This document shows, piece by piece, positions 16,107 through 24,924 of a DNA stretch of 38,548 nt. This DNA is from UBA7887 sp964408735 (GTDB lineage Bacteria; Pseudomonadota; Alphaproteobacteria; UBA7887). The translations under genes were made by a program, and so were the position numbers. The notes beneath the pieces are model-generated. The model saw nothing but the letters and a program-made list of their open reading frames with translations, did no database searches and was not told the DNA's origin. The stretch's first letter is position 1; the number at the start of each line of letters is the position of its first letter. The stretch is from the NCBI GenBank assembly GCA_964408735.1, contig CAYPAX010000037.1:1-38548 (forward strand). Reading direction: 5' to 3'.

Positions 16107-19100
16107 CCGAGCTCTTCCAACAGCGCCTTGGCGGCGATGAGATCGGCGGTGGCGAAGCCTTCGCCGAACCAGTCATAGACGGGGGCGAGGGCATCGACGG
16201 CCTCGCTGCGCCTGTCCTGACTTCGCCAATACCGTGCCAGGGCCGAGGCAGCCCGCAGCTCCAATGATCGGGCCTGCCTGTCCCGGGCCGCGCGGATGGC
16301 CTCCTTGTAGCGGGCCTCCGCCTCGGTCGGTGCAAGGCTGAGAGATATCTCGCCGTCGAGGCGGAGAATATCCGCCTCGATCCAGCGCTCGTCCCTTGCC
16401 TCGACGATCTTTCGCGCCTGTCCGATGGCTGCGCTCGCTTCCTCGATCTGTCCGGCAGCGAGATGACTCTCCGCCAGAAGCGCCGTGTAATAGGGCTCGC
16501 CCATCCGTGCGCCGGTCTGCTTGCAGCCCACCAGGCCTTCACGAATGTTCGCCATGCCCTCATCGGCGTCGCCACGCTGTGCCATGACCCAGCCACGTAT
16601 GACCTGGCAGCGCGCAACGAACATGGTGATGCCGTGCTCAGTGGCGACGCGCACCGCTTCCGCGGCATGTTCCTCGGCGCGCTCCGGCTCGCCGCGCAGA
16701 ACCGATACCCAATTGCCGTAGGTCAGCGATTGCGCCAAGCTCATTGGGTGCGCCAGGCGTCGGGCTAGCGCCACGGCAGCGTCGAAGCTTTCCAGGGCTT
16801 GGTCCGGATAGCCCAACAGCCAAAGAGTCAATCCCTCGAATACACCGGCGCAGACGCCCGGATCGTGGCCGCCATAGGCAATCTTGTGGGCCTGGTGCAC
16901 CTTGATGTCATAGACCTCTCGGCCATGGGCCGTATGCTCGCGCACCGAGAGGAAATTGCCTTGGCAAAGGTTGGTCGTCCAGGAAGCATGATGGCCTTGC
17001 AGAAGCAGGCCGGAGTCGTTCTCGGCGTCGGCGAGCCCCATCAACTCGCCGCTGAGGGCGCTTGCGGTCTCGTAGGCGCCGCGCACGTTATGAAAATGCC
17101 AAAGCCCCCAGGTCGCGACAAAGCGCTCGGATGGGCTGTCCACTTCTTCGCTGAGCTCCCTGGCGCGTTCGAATACCGCATCGACGGGCTCGACAAGGCC
17201 ACGTGTGCCGATCAGTGCCGTCCCGAGCGCCAGGTTCAGGGCGATCTCGAAACGTATCCGCACATCGTCATTGGCGATCTTGCCGACGATCGCGAGGCCG
17301 TTTTCCAAATGGGTGACCGCTTCCAGATTGGCCGAGTGCTCTTCGGCGCGTAGGCCCGCCTTCAGCCAGCACTCGACAGCAGGCTCCGGCAGGGCCGCCT
17401 CGGTGAAGTGGCGCGCGAGAAGCTCCGGTTCCGCTTCGCCGATGGCCGGAAAATCGGTACGAAGAACCTGGCCGATGCGGGCGTGGAGAACCTGCCTCTT
17501 GCTTTTCAAAAGGGATTCGTAGGCGACCTCCTGGACCATCGTGTTCTTGAAGGTATAGACCGCTTCCGGGGGCTCGCCGCGCCGGGTCACCAGCTCCGAT
17601 TCCACCAACTGATCCAGATCCCCGCCGAGCGCGTTCTCGCCTTGCGGCGCGACCTTGGCCAGCAGCTCGTAGGAAAAGTCGCGACCGATCACGGCGCCGA
17701 TCTGGGCAATCTCCTTGACCGGCGACAGGCGGTCGAGTCGCGCCATCAGCGAATCCTGCAATGTCGCGGGGATGGCAAGCGGGGGAAGGGGGCCCTCGAG
17801 CACATAGGCATCCTCGGTCTCCCTGAGGAAGCCGGCCTCGAGGACGGTCTTGGTGAGCTCTTCCACGAACAGCGGCACGCCGTCGGTCTTGGCGACGATT
17901 TGCTCCAGAACGTCGTCGGGCAAAGCCTTGGCTCCGGCTACCCGGGCGGCCAGGTCAGCGCCTTGGCGCCGGCTCAAGCGGGCAAGGTTGTGTGCCGTGA
18001 GGTGGCCGTGTCCTGTCCATGGCGGCGCGAACTCGGGACGATAAGTTACCACCAGCAAGACATGGGCACTCTGGATACGGTCGATGATCGCCGTCAGGGT
18101 CTCCAGGGTCGAAGGATCGACCCACTGTACATCCTCGAAGATCATCAGTACCGGCTGCTGCAGGGACAGAGCGACGGTTTGCTCCACAAAGGCGGCGATG
18201 GTGCCCGCCTTTTGCCTTTGCGGGCTCAGTCCCGATGCCGGATAGCGATCCAGGGGCAGCGACAGAACCGCGGCGAACAACGGTGCCACGCGGGCCACGT
18301 CCTCGGCGGAGAGGGCAAGCAGAGCCTCGAGCTTGTCGAGCCTGCTCTCCGCGCTGTCGTCGCGCTCGAAGCCGGCAGCGCGGGAGATCTGATCTATGAT
18401 CGGGTGGAAGGCGCTGTTGGCATGGTAGGGCGAGCATTGGTAGCGCAGTCGTATTTGCGGCTCGGAAGCGGTGCTCTCGCGCAAGGCCTGCGTGACGCGG
18501 CTCTTCCCCACGCCGGGCTCTCCGGAGAGCAGCACGACCTGGCCTTCGCCGTCCTTGGCCTGTTGCCAATGCTCCATCAACAAGCCGATTTCGTGCTCGC
18601 GGCCGACAAGCGGCGTCAATCCTGCTGCCCGCCTGGCATCGAAGCGACTTTCCACGCCGCTGTCGCGCGTCACCCGCCAGACTCGCATGGGCTCGACGAT
18701 GCCTTTGAGGGAATGTTCCCCGAAGTCTTCATATTCGAACGCGCCGCCGGCGAGTCGGTGGGTGGAGGCGCCGATCATGATTTCGCCGGCTCCGGCCAGA
18801 GCCTGAACGCGTGCGGCGATATTGGGTGTTTCACCAACGGCCGCCTTGGGTACAGAGGCGTCCCCGGCCCCTGTTTCACCAACCACGACTGGGCCTGTGG
18901 CGATCCCTATTCGGACACGCAACTCGGCCGATGTGGCCACGGTCTTCAGCGCGCTGACGATATCGAGGGCGGCTCGGATCGCCCGCCCGGCATCGTCCTC
19001 ATGGGCCTTGGGCCAGCCAAAATAGACCATTAGGCCATCGCCGAGATACTGCGCCACATGGCCGTCGTAACGCTGCACCACTTCGCCGCAGGATTGCTGA

Positions 19101-19447
19101 TAGGTCTGTAGCAGGTTTCGCAGATCTTCCGGGTCGAGCGCTTCGGATAATTCCGTCGAGCCCACCAGGTCGCAGAACATGACCGTAATCTGGCGCCGCT
19201 CCGCGTTACCGGCAGGCGCCTGCTGTATGGTTTCGGTCTCTTGCTGTGGGGCATCGGGTGCCACGGTCGCGTGGCCGGCCGCGGCCTTGAGGAAGGTCAT
19301 GCGATGTCCCATTGCCGTGACACCGAGCTCCTTCAGGGCATCCGTATCAAGGTCGGGCAGGTGCGCCAGCTCGATCGCGTTTTCCTCAAACGCATCGGCG
19401 TACTGGCCAAGGCCAAGCTCTTGCAGCCACTGACGTATCTTCGACAT
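16103..19447 (-). CDS. SAM-domain class III adenylate/guanylate cyclase with AAA ATPase and TPR region
   Basis: A 1114-residue soluble regulator. Domain order: SAM (about 3-60, IRQWLQELGLGQYADAF); class III nucleotide cyclase (about 85-260) with metal Asp93 in FCDLVGST, Asp137 in LGDG, and the Asn209/Arg213 pair in PNIAAR; an AAA/STAND-type ATPase with Walker A GEPGVGKS (309-316) and Walker B-like MIFEDVQWVD; then a long TPR-like C-terminus. Such proteins make cAMP or cGMP under control of an unknown input sensed by the ATPase/TPR part. Both metal Asp residues are present, so it should be active. ATG 19447 follows GGAGG by 6 bases. Its C-terminal end is similar to the gene at 36910-38548, so the two are paralogues. 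Confidence 0.92.
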   Translation of the reverse strand: MSKIRQWLQELGLGQYADAFEENAIELAHLPDLDTDALKELGVTAMGHRMTFLKAAAGHATVAPDAPQQETETIQQAPAGNAERRQITVMFCDLVGSTELSEALDPEDLRNLLQTYQQSCGEVVQRYDGHVAQYLGDGLMVYFGWPKAHEDDAGRAIRAALDIVSALKTVATSAELRVRIGIATGPVVVGETGAGDASVPKAAVGETPNIAARVQALAGAGEIMIGASTHRLAGGAFEYEDFGEHSLKGIVEPMRVWRVTRDSGVESRFDARRAAGLTPLVGREHEIGLLMEHWQQAKDGEGQVVLLSGEPGVGKSRVTQALRESTASEPQIRLRYQCSPYHANSAFHPIIDQISRAAGFERDDSAESRLDKLEALLALSAEDVARVAPLFAAVLSLPLDRYPASGLSPQRQKAGTIAAFVEQTVALSLQQPVLMIFEDVQWVDPSTLETLTAIIDRIQSAHVLLVVTYRPEFAPPWTGHGHLTAHNLARLSRRQGADLAARVAGAKALPDDVLEQIVAKTDGVPLFVEELTKTVLEAGFLRETEDAYVLEGPLPPLAIPATLQDSLMARLDRLSPVKEIAQIGAVIGRDFSYELLAKVAPQGENALGGDLDQLVESELVTRRGEPPEAVYTFKNTMVQEVAYESLLKSKRQVLHARIGQVLRTDFPAIGEAEPELLARHFTEAALPEPAVECWLKAGLRAEEHSANLEAVTHLENGLAIVGKIANDDVRIRFEIALNLALGTALIGTRGLVEPVDAVFERARELSEEVDSPSERFVATWGLWHFHNVRGAYETASALSGELMGLADAENDSGLLLQGHHASWTTNLCQGNFLSVREHTAHGREVYDIKVHQAHKIAYGGHDPGVCAGVFEGLTLWLLGYPDQALESFDAAVALARRLAHPMSLAQSLTYGNWVSVLRGEPERAEEHAAEAVRVATEHGITMFVARCQVIRGWVMAQRGDADEGMANIREGLVGCKQTGARMGEPYYTALLAESHLAAGQIEEASAAIGQARKIVEARDERWIEADILRLDGEISLSLAPTEAEARYKEAIRAARDRQARSLELRAASALARYWRSQDRRSEAVDALAPVYDWFGEGFATADLIAAKALLEELG

Positions 19448-19519
19448 CGGCATCCTCCGGGGCACACCATATACAAGTGAGTGAGTGCCCGCACCAGCGG
19501 AGGTGTTCGACTGCTGCGA

Positions 19520-21466
19520 TCAGGCGGCTGGAAGTTCGATCCAGAATGTGCTGCCTTGGCCGACCACGCTCTCGAAGTCGAGACTGCCGCCCATACTCTC
19601 GATGAGCTGGCGGCTGATGCTCAAGCCAATGCCGGTGCCTTCGATTTTTGAGGCTTCCGCGCCGAGACGCGAAAAGGGACGAAATACGTCGTCATGTTTG
19701 TCTGCTGGAATTCCCGGCCCCGTATCCCTGACATTGATCCGCCACATGCCGTCGCCGGCCGCCGCTGCATCCAATGTCACAGTGCCGCTCTCGCGGTTGT
19801 ATTTTACGGCATTTGAGAGGACGTTGAGGAGCACCTGCTTGAATTTGCTTCGGTCCGCATTGACGAGCAACTCCGGCGTCACCGTGGCATCGGCAATGAC
19901 AGCAATACCGCGTTCATTCGCAAGCGCTTGGATCAGCACCAGGCTCTCGTCGATGGTATTTGCCACACTCACGGATTCAAGCGACAGACCAAGCTGTCCC
20001 GTTTCGATCCTGGACAGGTCCAGCACCTCGTTGACCAGCCCCAGAAGGTGCTTGCCGCCATCGAGGATCTGATCGACGGATGCGCGCTGTTCTTCGGTCA
20101 GTTCCTTGTCCGGATAGTCGCGCAGCAGTTGCCCGAAACCGAGAATGGCGTTTAGCGGTGTTCTCAGTTCATGGCTCATAGCGGATAGAAACTCCGTTTT
20201 CGCCTGGCTCGCCTTTTCCGCCTCGGCCTCCGCTCGCGTGCGCTCGGCGACTTCCTGACGAAGCTCCTGGGTCCTATCTTCGACGCGAGCTTCCAACTCC
20301 TGATGGGCGCGGTGGAGTTCCTGCTCAGCTTGCCAACGTTCGCTGATGTCATGCATGTGGACCGTGAACAGGGTTTGACCATCCTGCTCCAACATGGAGA
20401 TTGCCGCTTCGGCCGGAAACTCGGTGCCGTCCTGTCTGAGTCCGACCACTTGACCACGATCTTTCATCGCACGGCTGTTGACCCCGGATTCGGCGAATTC
20501 CCTTATATGCTCGGAATGTTCGGCTCGAAATCGCTCGGGTATCAGGATATCCAGATGTTTGCCCAATAATTCGTCTGACGAGTAGCCGAACACGGATTCG
20601 GCTCCATGATTGAACATGCGGATATTGTAGTCATCGTCGATCGTGATTATTGCATCGGGAGCTATGTCGAGAATGCCCGCCAATCTCTCCTGCGACGCCT
20701 TGAGCCTGTCTTCGGCCTGATCGCGTTCGGAAATACGGCTCCGTACCTGCCGAATACCAAATCCGAGGCCGGCGATTCCCAAGAACCATATTCCGGCATG
20801 TGTCGCGGCGAACACGCCCATGGCGCTGTTTCTTGCCTCGAGATACGGTGCTATCGGAACGGAAACTCCGACACCGCCGCGAAAATCACCTTCCTTGAAG
20901 CCCAGATGGCCATGGCACTTATCGCAACCCGGCTTCATATACATCGGGCGCATCAGGCGCAAATACGAAGCGCCGCCGATATTGGAAATCTCGCTTACCT
21001 CGTCAGCGCCCGCCTTGAGCCGAAGCAGCGCGGCTCTTTCCCAGTCATCGGGCGCGTTGGCCGGGCGCAGCAGCACTAGACCGGTTATTTTTCCGCGCAC
21101 ACCATAAAGGTTGGTGTAGTCCTCCATGAGCTGACGAACCATATAGGCAGAATTGAGCAATGTCAGCTTTCGCCCAGAGGGCGTTTCGATATCACGTTCG
21201 GGAATGTGGCTGAGATAAGGGCTCGGCGGCGTATCTTCCGTAACCGGGACATAGACGCCGCCATGCCGTGTGCCCCAAAGCCTGAAGCCCTGGTCCTTGT
21301 CGAAATTGGCCAGTGCCTCCTTGCGGGCCAACTCCATCGCTTGTTCGTTAATCAGGTGGATGTTGCTCAGCAGAGAGCCGATGATGATCGCGGTCCAAAT
21401 TATGGCTGCGGCGGTGCTATAGCGCCGGAACAGTTTCGAGCCAAAACCTGGATTTGAGTTTCTCAT
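19520..21466 (-). CDS. Heme-binding sensor histidine kinase (DUF3365/Tll0287-like, PAS, HisKA, HATPase)
   Basis: A 648-residue hybrid-less kinase. TM1 is about residues 17-37; a periplasmic DUF3365-like domain (about 40-210) holds a c-type heme motif CDKCH (Cys181, Cys184, His185); TM2 is about 215-237; a PAS domain (about 255-375) follows, then coiled coil, HisKA with His432 in MSHELRTPLN, and HATPase with N-box LLNVLSNAVKYN and G-boxes DTGPGIP and GTGIGLS. It should respond to a heme-linked redox or gas signal. No receiver domain or response-regulator gene is adjacent. The ATG at 21466 has no strong ribosome binding site. It lies 214 bases after the tandem-PAS chemoreceptor, separated by a hairpin. 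Confidence 0.9.
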   Translation of the reverse strand: MRNSNPGFGSKLFRRYSTAAAIIWTAIIIGSLLSNIHLINEQAMELARKEALANFDKDQGFRLWGTRHGGVYVPVTEDTPPSPYLSHIPERDIETPSGRKLTLLNSAYMVRQLMEDYTNLYGVRGKITGLVLLRPANAPDDWERAALLRLKAGADEVSEISNIGGASYLRLMRPMYMKPGCDKCHGHLGFKEGDFRGGVGVSVPIAPYLEARNSAMGVFAATHAGIWFLGIAGLGFGIRQVRSRISERDQAEDRLKASQERLAGILDIAPDAIITIDDDYNIRMFNHGAESVFGYSSDELLGKHLDILIPERFRAEHSEHIREFAESGVNSRAMKDRGQVVGLRQDGTEFPAEAAISMLEQDGQTLFTVHMHDISERWQAEQELHRAHQELEARVEDRTQELRQEVAERTRAEAEAEKASQAKTEFLSAMSHELRTPLNAILGFGQLLRDYPDKELTEEQRASVDQILDGGKHLLGLVNEVLDLSRIETGQLGLSLESVSVANTIDESLVLIQALANERGIAVIADATVTPELLVNADRSKFKQVLLNVLSNAVKYNRESGTVTLDAAAAGDGMWRINVRDTGPGIPADKHDDVFRPFSRLGAEASKIEGTGIGLSISRQLIESMGGSLDFESVVGQGSTFWIELPAA

Positions 21467-21608
21467 ACTCTATGCGTATAGCTCACCAAATATTATTAGG
21501 CTCTGTCCTGGATTGCCGTGAGCCGATCGCACGCCTCCCCCACCACTCGGAAATCGATGCCTGTATCTACCAAATCCCGATCGGCATCTTCTATATCCTG
21601 TCACAATA

Positions 21609-21651
21609 CCGCCCCGGGCTCGGGAAGGGAAGGGGACCGAGCCCGAGGCGG
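21609..21651 (-). terminator. Strong hairpin downstream of the tandem-PAS chemoreceptor
   Basis: CCGCCCCGGGCTCGG (21609-21623) pairs with CCGAGCCCGAGGCGG (21637-21651) in a 15-bp stem with one mismatch and a 13-base purine-rich loop. It begins 30 bases after the chemoreceptor stop, in the direction of transcription. The following bases TATTGTGA are only partly T-rich. The remaining intergenic sequence to 21467 would hold the promoter of the heme kinase. Confidence 0.6.
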
Positions 21652-21680
21652 CAGTTTTGCCGAAGTTGTGAATGCCCGCG

Positions 21681-23201
21681 TTACATCGCCCGCACTTCGA
21701 CAAGGAACTCGTCCACTTGCCCGCGCAGGAATTCCGACTGTTGGGCAAGCTCGCCCGCGGCACCGAGCACTTCGCTGGCCGCTTTGCCGGACTCCGACGA
21801 TGACTGGTGCACGCCAGATACGTTTCGCGTCACTTCGTCTGTCGCCGCGCCCTGTTCGGTCACGGCGGACGCGATCGTGGTGGATATCTCGTTTATCTGC
21901 TCGATCGTGTTGCCGATGGTCTGCAAGGCCTTGACGGCATCGCCCGTCGCGTTCTGGATGCCGTTGATCTGCGATGATATCTCGTCAGTTGCCTTGGCCG
22001 TTTGCGTGGCAAGGTTCTTGACCTCGCTGGCGACTACTGCAAAACCCTTGCCGGCATCGCCCGCACGAGCTGCCTCAATGGTGGCATTGAGGGCCAGGAG
22101 GTTGGTCTGCGCCGCGATGTCGTTGATCAGGTTGACGATCTCACCGACTTTCTCGGCTGCTTCGCTCAGGCCCATGACCAGGTCGTTCGAGCGCTTAGTT
22201 TGCTCAACGCCCTCGGTGGTGATCTCGGTCGCGGTCGATAGCTGGCGCGAGATCTCCTGGATCGACGAGCTCAGCTGCTCTGCCGCCGAGGCCACGGTGG
22301 AGGCCTGGCTGGCGGTTTCCTCGGCGGTTGCGGCCATCGCCTCCGAGGAGGCCTGCATCTCGGTCGCGGCGGACGATACGGTTTCCACGACACCCTTGAC
22401 GTTTTGCTCGAAGTCGTCGGCGACGCCGACCTGCTTGGTAACCACCGACCAGCTCAGCATCGGGCCGATATAGTTGCCCGAGGCATCGCTGATGGCTGAA
22501 ACCTGGAGATTGAGGGTTTCGGAACCGAGCTTGATCCTGGCGTGATGCGGCAGGTTCGATGGATCGGCGAGAATGGCCCTTTGGTGGGCGGGATTCTTGT
22601 GGAAGATATCGATGCTCTGCCCAAGCAAATTGGCTGCCTTGCAGGGCAGCAGGCTTTCGAGCGGGCCGAGCGTCGTGATACTTGTCTTGTTGACGTAGGT
22701 GATCTCGAAGCTGTCTTTGTCGCACATCATCACGTTGATGGGCATCTGATCGACCATCGCGTTGAGGCGTTGCGTGGCCCGTTCGTGCTCGAGCGCCTCG
22801 GTAACGATGTCCCAGGTCAGCATCGGCGCCACGTATTTCCCCTTACTGTCGAAAATCGCGGTCACCAGCAGGTCCAGCGTCTCGTCGCCCAGCGTGATGT
22901 GGGTCTTGTAGGGCAGGTTCGTCGGATCTCTCAGAAGCTGGCGTTGATGCTCCGGGGTTTTGTGAAAGACGTCTATGCAGGTTCCGACGATGGCGTCCGC
23001 ACTCACCGGTAGCAGGTGTTCGAGCTTGCGCAGTGTTTGTTTGGTTGACTCGTTTACATAGGTAATTTCAAAGGTGTCAAGGTCGCACACCATGACATTG
23101 ACGGGCATCTGGTTGACCATCGACGTGAAGTCGCGATCGTGTAACGTACCCTTCGAGCGCCTTGCGCTCTCTGGTTTTCTCGAAGTCCTAGTCATTACCA
23201 T
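21681..23201 (-). CDS. Soluble chemoreceptor with two PAS domains
   Basis: A 506-residue methyl-accepting chemotaxis protein without membrane segments. Two related PAS domains occupy about residues 25-135 and 145-255; each holds MVNQMPVNVMVCDLDTF/MVDQMPINVMMCDKDSF and an FHK-x-PEHQR/PAHQR segment, showing an internal duplication. The signalling domain follows, with the tip AAQTNLLALNATIEAARAGDA. Cytoplasmic PAS chemoreceptors usually sense redox state, oxygen through heme, or a small ligand. The ATG at 23201 has AGGAG about 8 bases upstream. It is divergent from the di-heme oxidoreductase across 220 bases. The end (EVRAM) has no CheR-tether pentapeptide. Confidence 0.9.
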   Translation of the reverse strand: MVMTRTSRKPESARRSKGTLHDRDFTSMVNQMPVNVMVCDLDTFEITYVNESTKQTLRKLEHLLPVSADAIVGTCIDVFHKTPEHQRQLLRDPTNLPYKTHITLGDETLDLLVTAIFDSKGKYVAPMLTWDIVTEALEHERATQRLNAMVDQMPINVMMCDKDSFEITYVNKTSITTLGPLESLLPCKAANLLGQSIDIFHKNPAHQRAILADPSNLPHHARIKLGSETLNLQVSAISDASGNYIGPMLSWSVVTKQVGVADDFEQNVKGVVETVSSAATEMQASSEAMAATAEETASQASTVASAAEQLSSSIQEISRQLSTATEITTEGVEQTKRSNDLVMGLSEAAEKVGEIVNLINDIAAQTNLLALNATIEAARAGDAGKGFAVVASEVKNLATQTAKATDEISSQINGIQNATGDAVKALQTIGNTIEQINEISTTIASAVTEQGAATDEVTRNVSGVHQSSSESGKAASEVLGAAGELAQQSEFLRGQVDEFLVEVRAM

Positions 23202-23421
23202 GTCTCTTCTCCTGGAACATGACCAAGCCGGGTAATCGCCTGGCAGGCACTCCCTCCTAGGTCGCCATTGGGGGCCTGGCCTCGCAAAAACCGACCCCTA
23301 TAGTTGGACTTAGGGCGTTGCCAAGAACATTCCATAGCTTGGGGTGCGAAATTGTTACTTCTCGAAAACAATATGCGATGGCGTTATCTTCGCGCTTCCC
23401 ACGGGCGGAGGAACGTCATCC

Positions 23422-24924
23422 ATGCGGTCTACGATATTCACCTTGGCAATGCTCGCCGGACTGGGCACGAGCCCCCTGGCGGCACTCGACTCCACGATTC
23501 CCTTGCTGGACCTGACGGATCAGGACATTTGGGAGATCGGAGAAATCAATTACGGCGCCGAGTACAATCTCTGGGCCTGGACCAACTTTGGTGCGCCGCA
23601 CGACGAGGGAAAGGTCGTTCCGGCCGCATTTTCGGCGGGCGACGGCACTGTGTTCTCGAATACGGACCAAGCTTTTTCGGCACCGCTGTTCACGCTCGAC
23701 GAAGACACGCTTCGCGCCTTCGCTTTCGGCCGTCACCTTTTCCGCCGCACCTGGGAGATGGCTCGGTCCGAGACCTATGGCTTCGAGGGCCTTGGCCCGG
23801 TCTTCAACCGAAATTCCTGTCACGGTTGCCACTTGAACGATGGGCGGGGGCGCCCGCCGAGCAATCCCGACGAGCCCATGAAGTCGATGTTGGTGCGTCT
23901 CAGCGTTTCCGGCTCGGCCGCGAATGGCGGGCCGGTGCCGCACCCGTCTTACGGCTTGCAGCTTCAGGACAGGGGCGTTGATGGCGTTCCAGGCGAGGGG
24001 CGCACGAGGGTCAGCCACCGCGTGATCGAGGGCAGCTTTGCCGACGGCACGCCCTATCGGCTGCGCGAGCCGATCTACGAGTTCACAGACATGGCCTATG
24101 GTCCGCTTGGCGACGATGCGCTCTATTCGCCGCGCGTGGCGCCGGCAACCCACGGGCTCGGTTTCCTCGAAGCCGTCGACGAGGCGGTTATCGTCGCGGC
24201 CGCGGACCCCGACGATGCTGACGGCGATGGCATATCGGGCAGGGTCAATCGGGTTTGGAACCCCAGGAGCGGACGTACCGAGCTCGGTCGTTTCGGCTGG
24301 AAGGCCAATACGCCGGACCTCTATATCCAGGTGGCCGCTGCAGCCCATGGCGATATCGGTATCACGACGAGCCTGTTTCCGGCCGACAATTGCCTGCCGG
24401 GGCAGAGCGAATGCCTGGCGGCGACGGACGCCGGTGAGCCCGAGCTCGATGACCCGGGCCTCGATATGCTCGCTACCTATGCAAGGGCCTTGTCGGTGCC
24501 GGCGCGCCGCGACCCGGACAATCCGACGGTCCGGCACGGCCAGACCCTATTTGAGTCGGCCGGCTGCGCTGCCTGCCATACCCCCACCATGACCACTGGC
24601 GCCGAGGCTGCAATCCCACAGCTCGCCGGTCGGGAGATCCATGCCTACACAGACATGTTGCTGCACGACATGGGCGAGGGCCTGGCCGACGGCCGGCCGG
24701 ATTTCGAAGCCTCGGGCAGGGAATGGCGCACGCCGCCGCTTTGGGGCATCGGCCTGGTCCAGCGCGTCAACCTGCATCGGCAGTTCCTGCACGACGGCCG
24801 CGCCAAGGGTCTGATGGAGGCCATCCTCTGGCACGGCGGCGAGGCGGAGGCCGCCAGGGAGGCGGTGGTCGCCATGGCCAAGGCCGATCGCGACGCCCTG
24901 CTCGCTTTTGTCAGGTCGCTCTAG
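23422..24924 (+). CDS. Di-heme oxidoreductase (DUF1111, putative peroxidase-like)
   Basis: A 500-residue exported cytochrome with a signal peptide (about 1-22, cleavage at LAA-LDS). Two c-type heme sites are visible: CHGCH (133-137) and CAACH (382-386). Between them is an acidic loop DPDDADGDGISG (262-273) that looks like a calcium site, next to RVNRVWNPRSGRTELGRFGWKA, a hallmark of the DUF1111 di-heme family. Near the end, LHDMGEGLADGR and TPPLWGIG with FLHDGRA are further family signatures. Members are related to cytochrome c peroxidase/MauG, but the substrate is unknown. ATG 23422 has GGAGGAA about 7 bases upstream. The stop shares CTAG with the convergent kinase gene. Confidence 0.92.
   Translation: MRSTIFTLAMLAGLGTSPLAALDSTIPLLDLTDQDIWEIGEINYGAEYNLWAWTNFGAPHDEGKVVPAAFSAGDGTVFSNTDQAFSAPLFTLDEDTLRAFAFGRHLFRRTWEMARSETYGFEGLGPVFNRNSCHGCHLNDGRGRPPSNPDEPMKSMLVRLSVSGSAANGGPVPHPSYGLQLQDRGVDGVPGEGRTRVSHRVIEGSFADGTPYRLREPIYEFTDMAYGPLGDDALYSPRVAPATHGLGFLEAVDEAVIVAAADPDDADGDGISGRVNRVWNPRSGRTELGRFGWKANTPDLYIQVAAAAHGDIGITTSLFPADNCLPGQSECLAATDAGEPELDDPGLDMLATYARALSVPARRDPDNPTVRHGQTLFESAGCAACHTPTMTTGAEAAIPQLAGREIHAYTDMLLHDMGEGLADGRPDFEASGREWRTPPLWGIGLVQRVNLHRQFLHDGRAKGLMEAILWHGGEAEAAREAVVAMAKADRDALLAFVRSL

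Noticed and set aside
17408..19033. 541-residue plus-strand open frame over the cyclase gene
   Set aside because: Antisense to the cyclase/ATPase domains, no recognisable domain.
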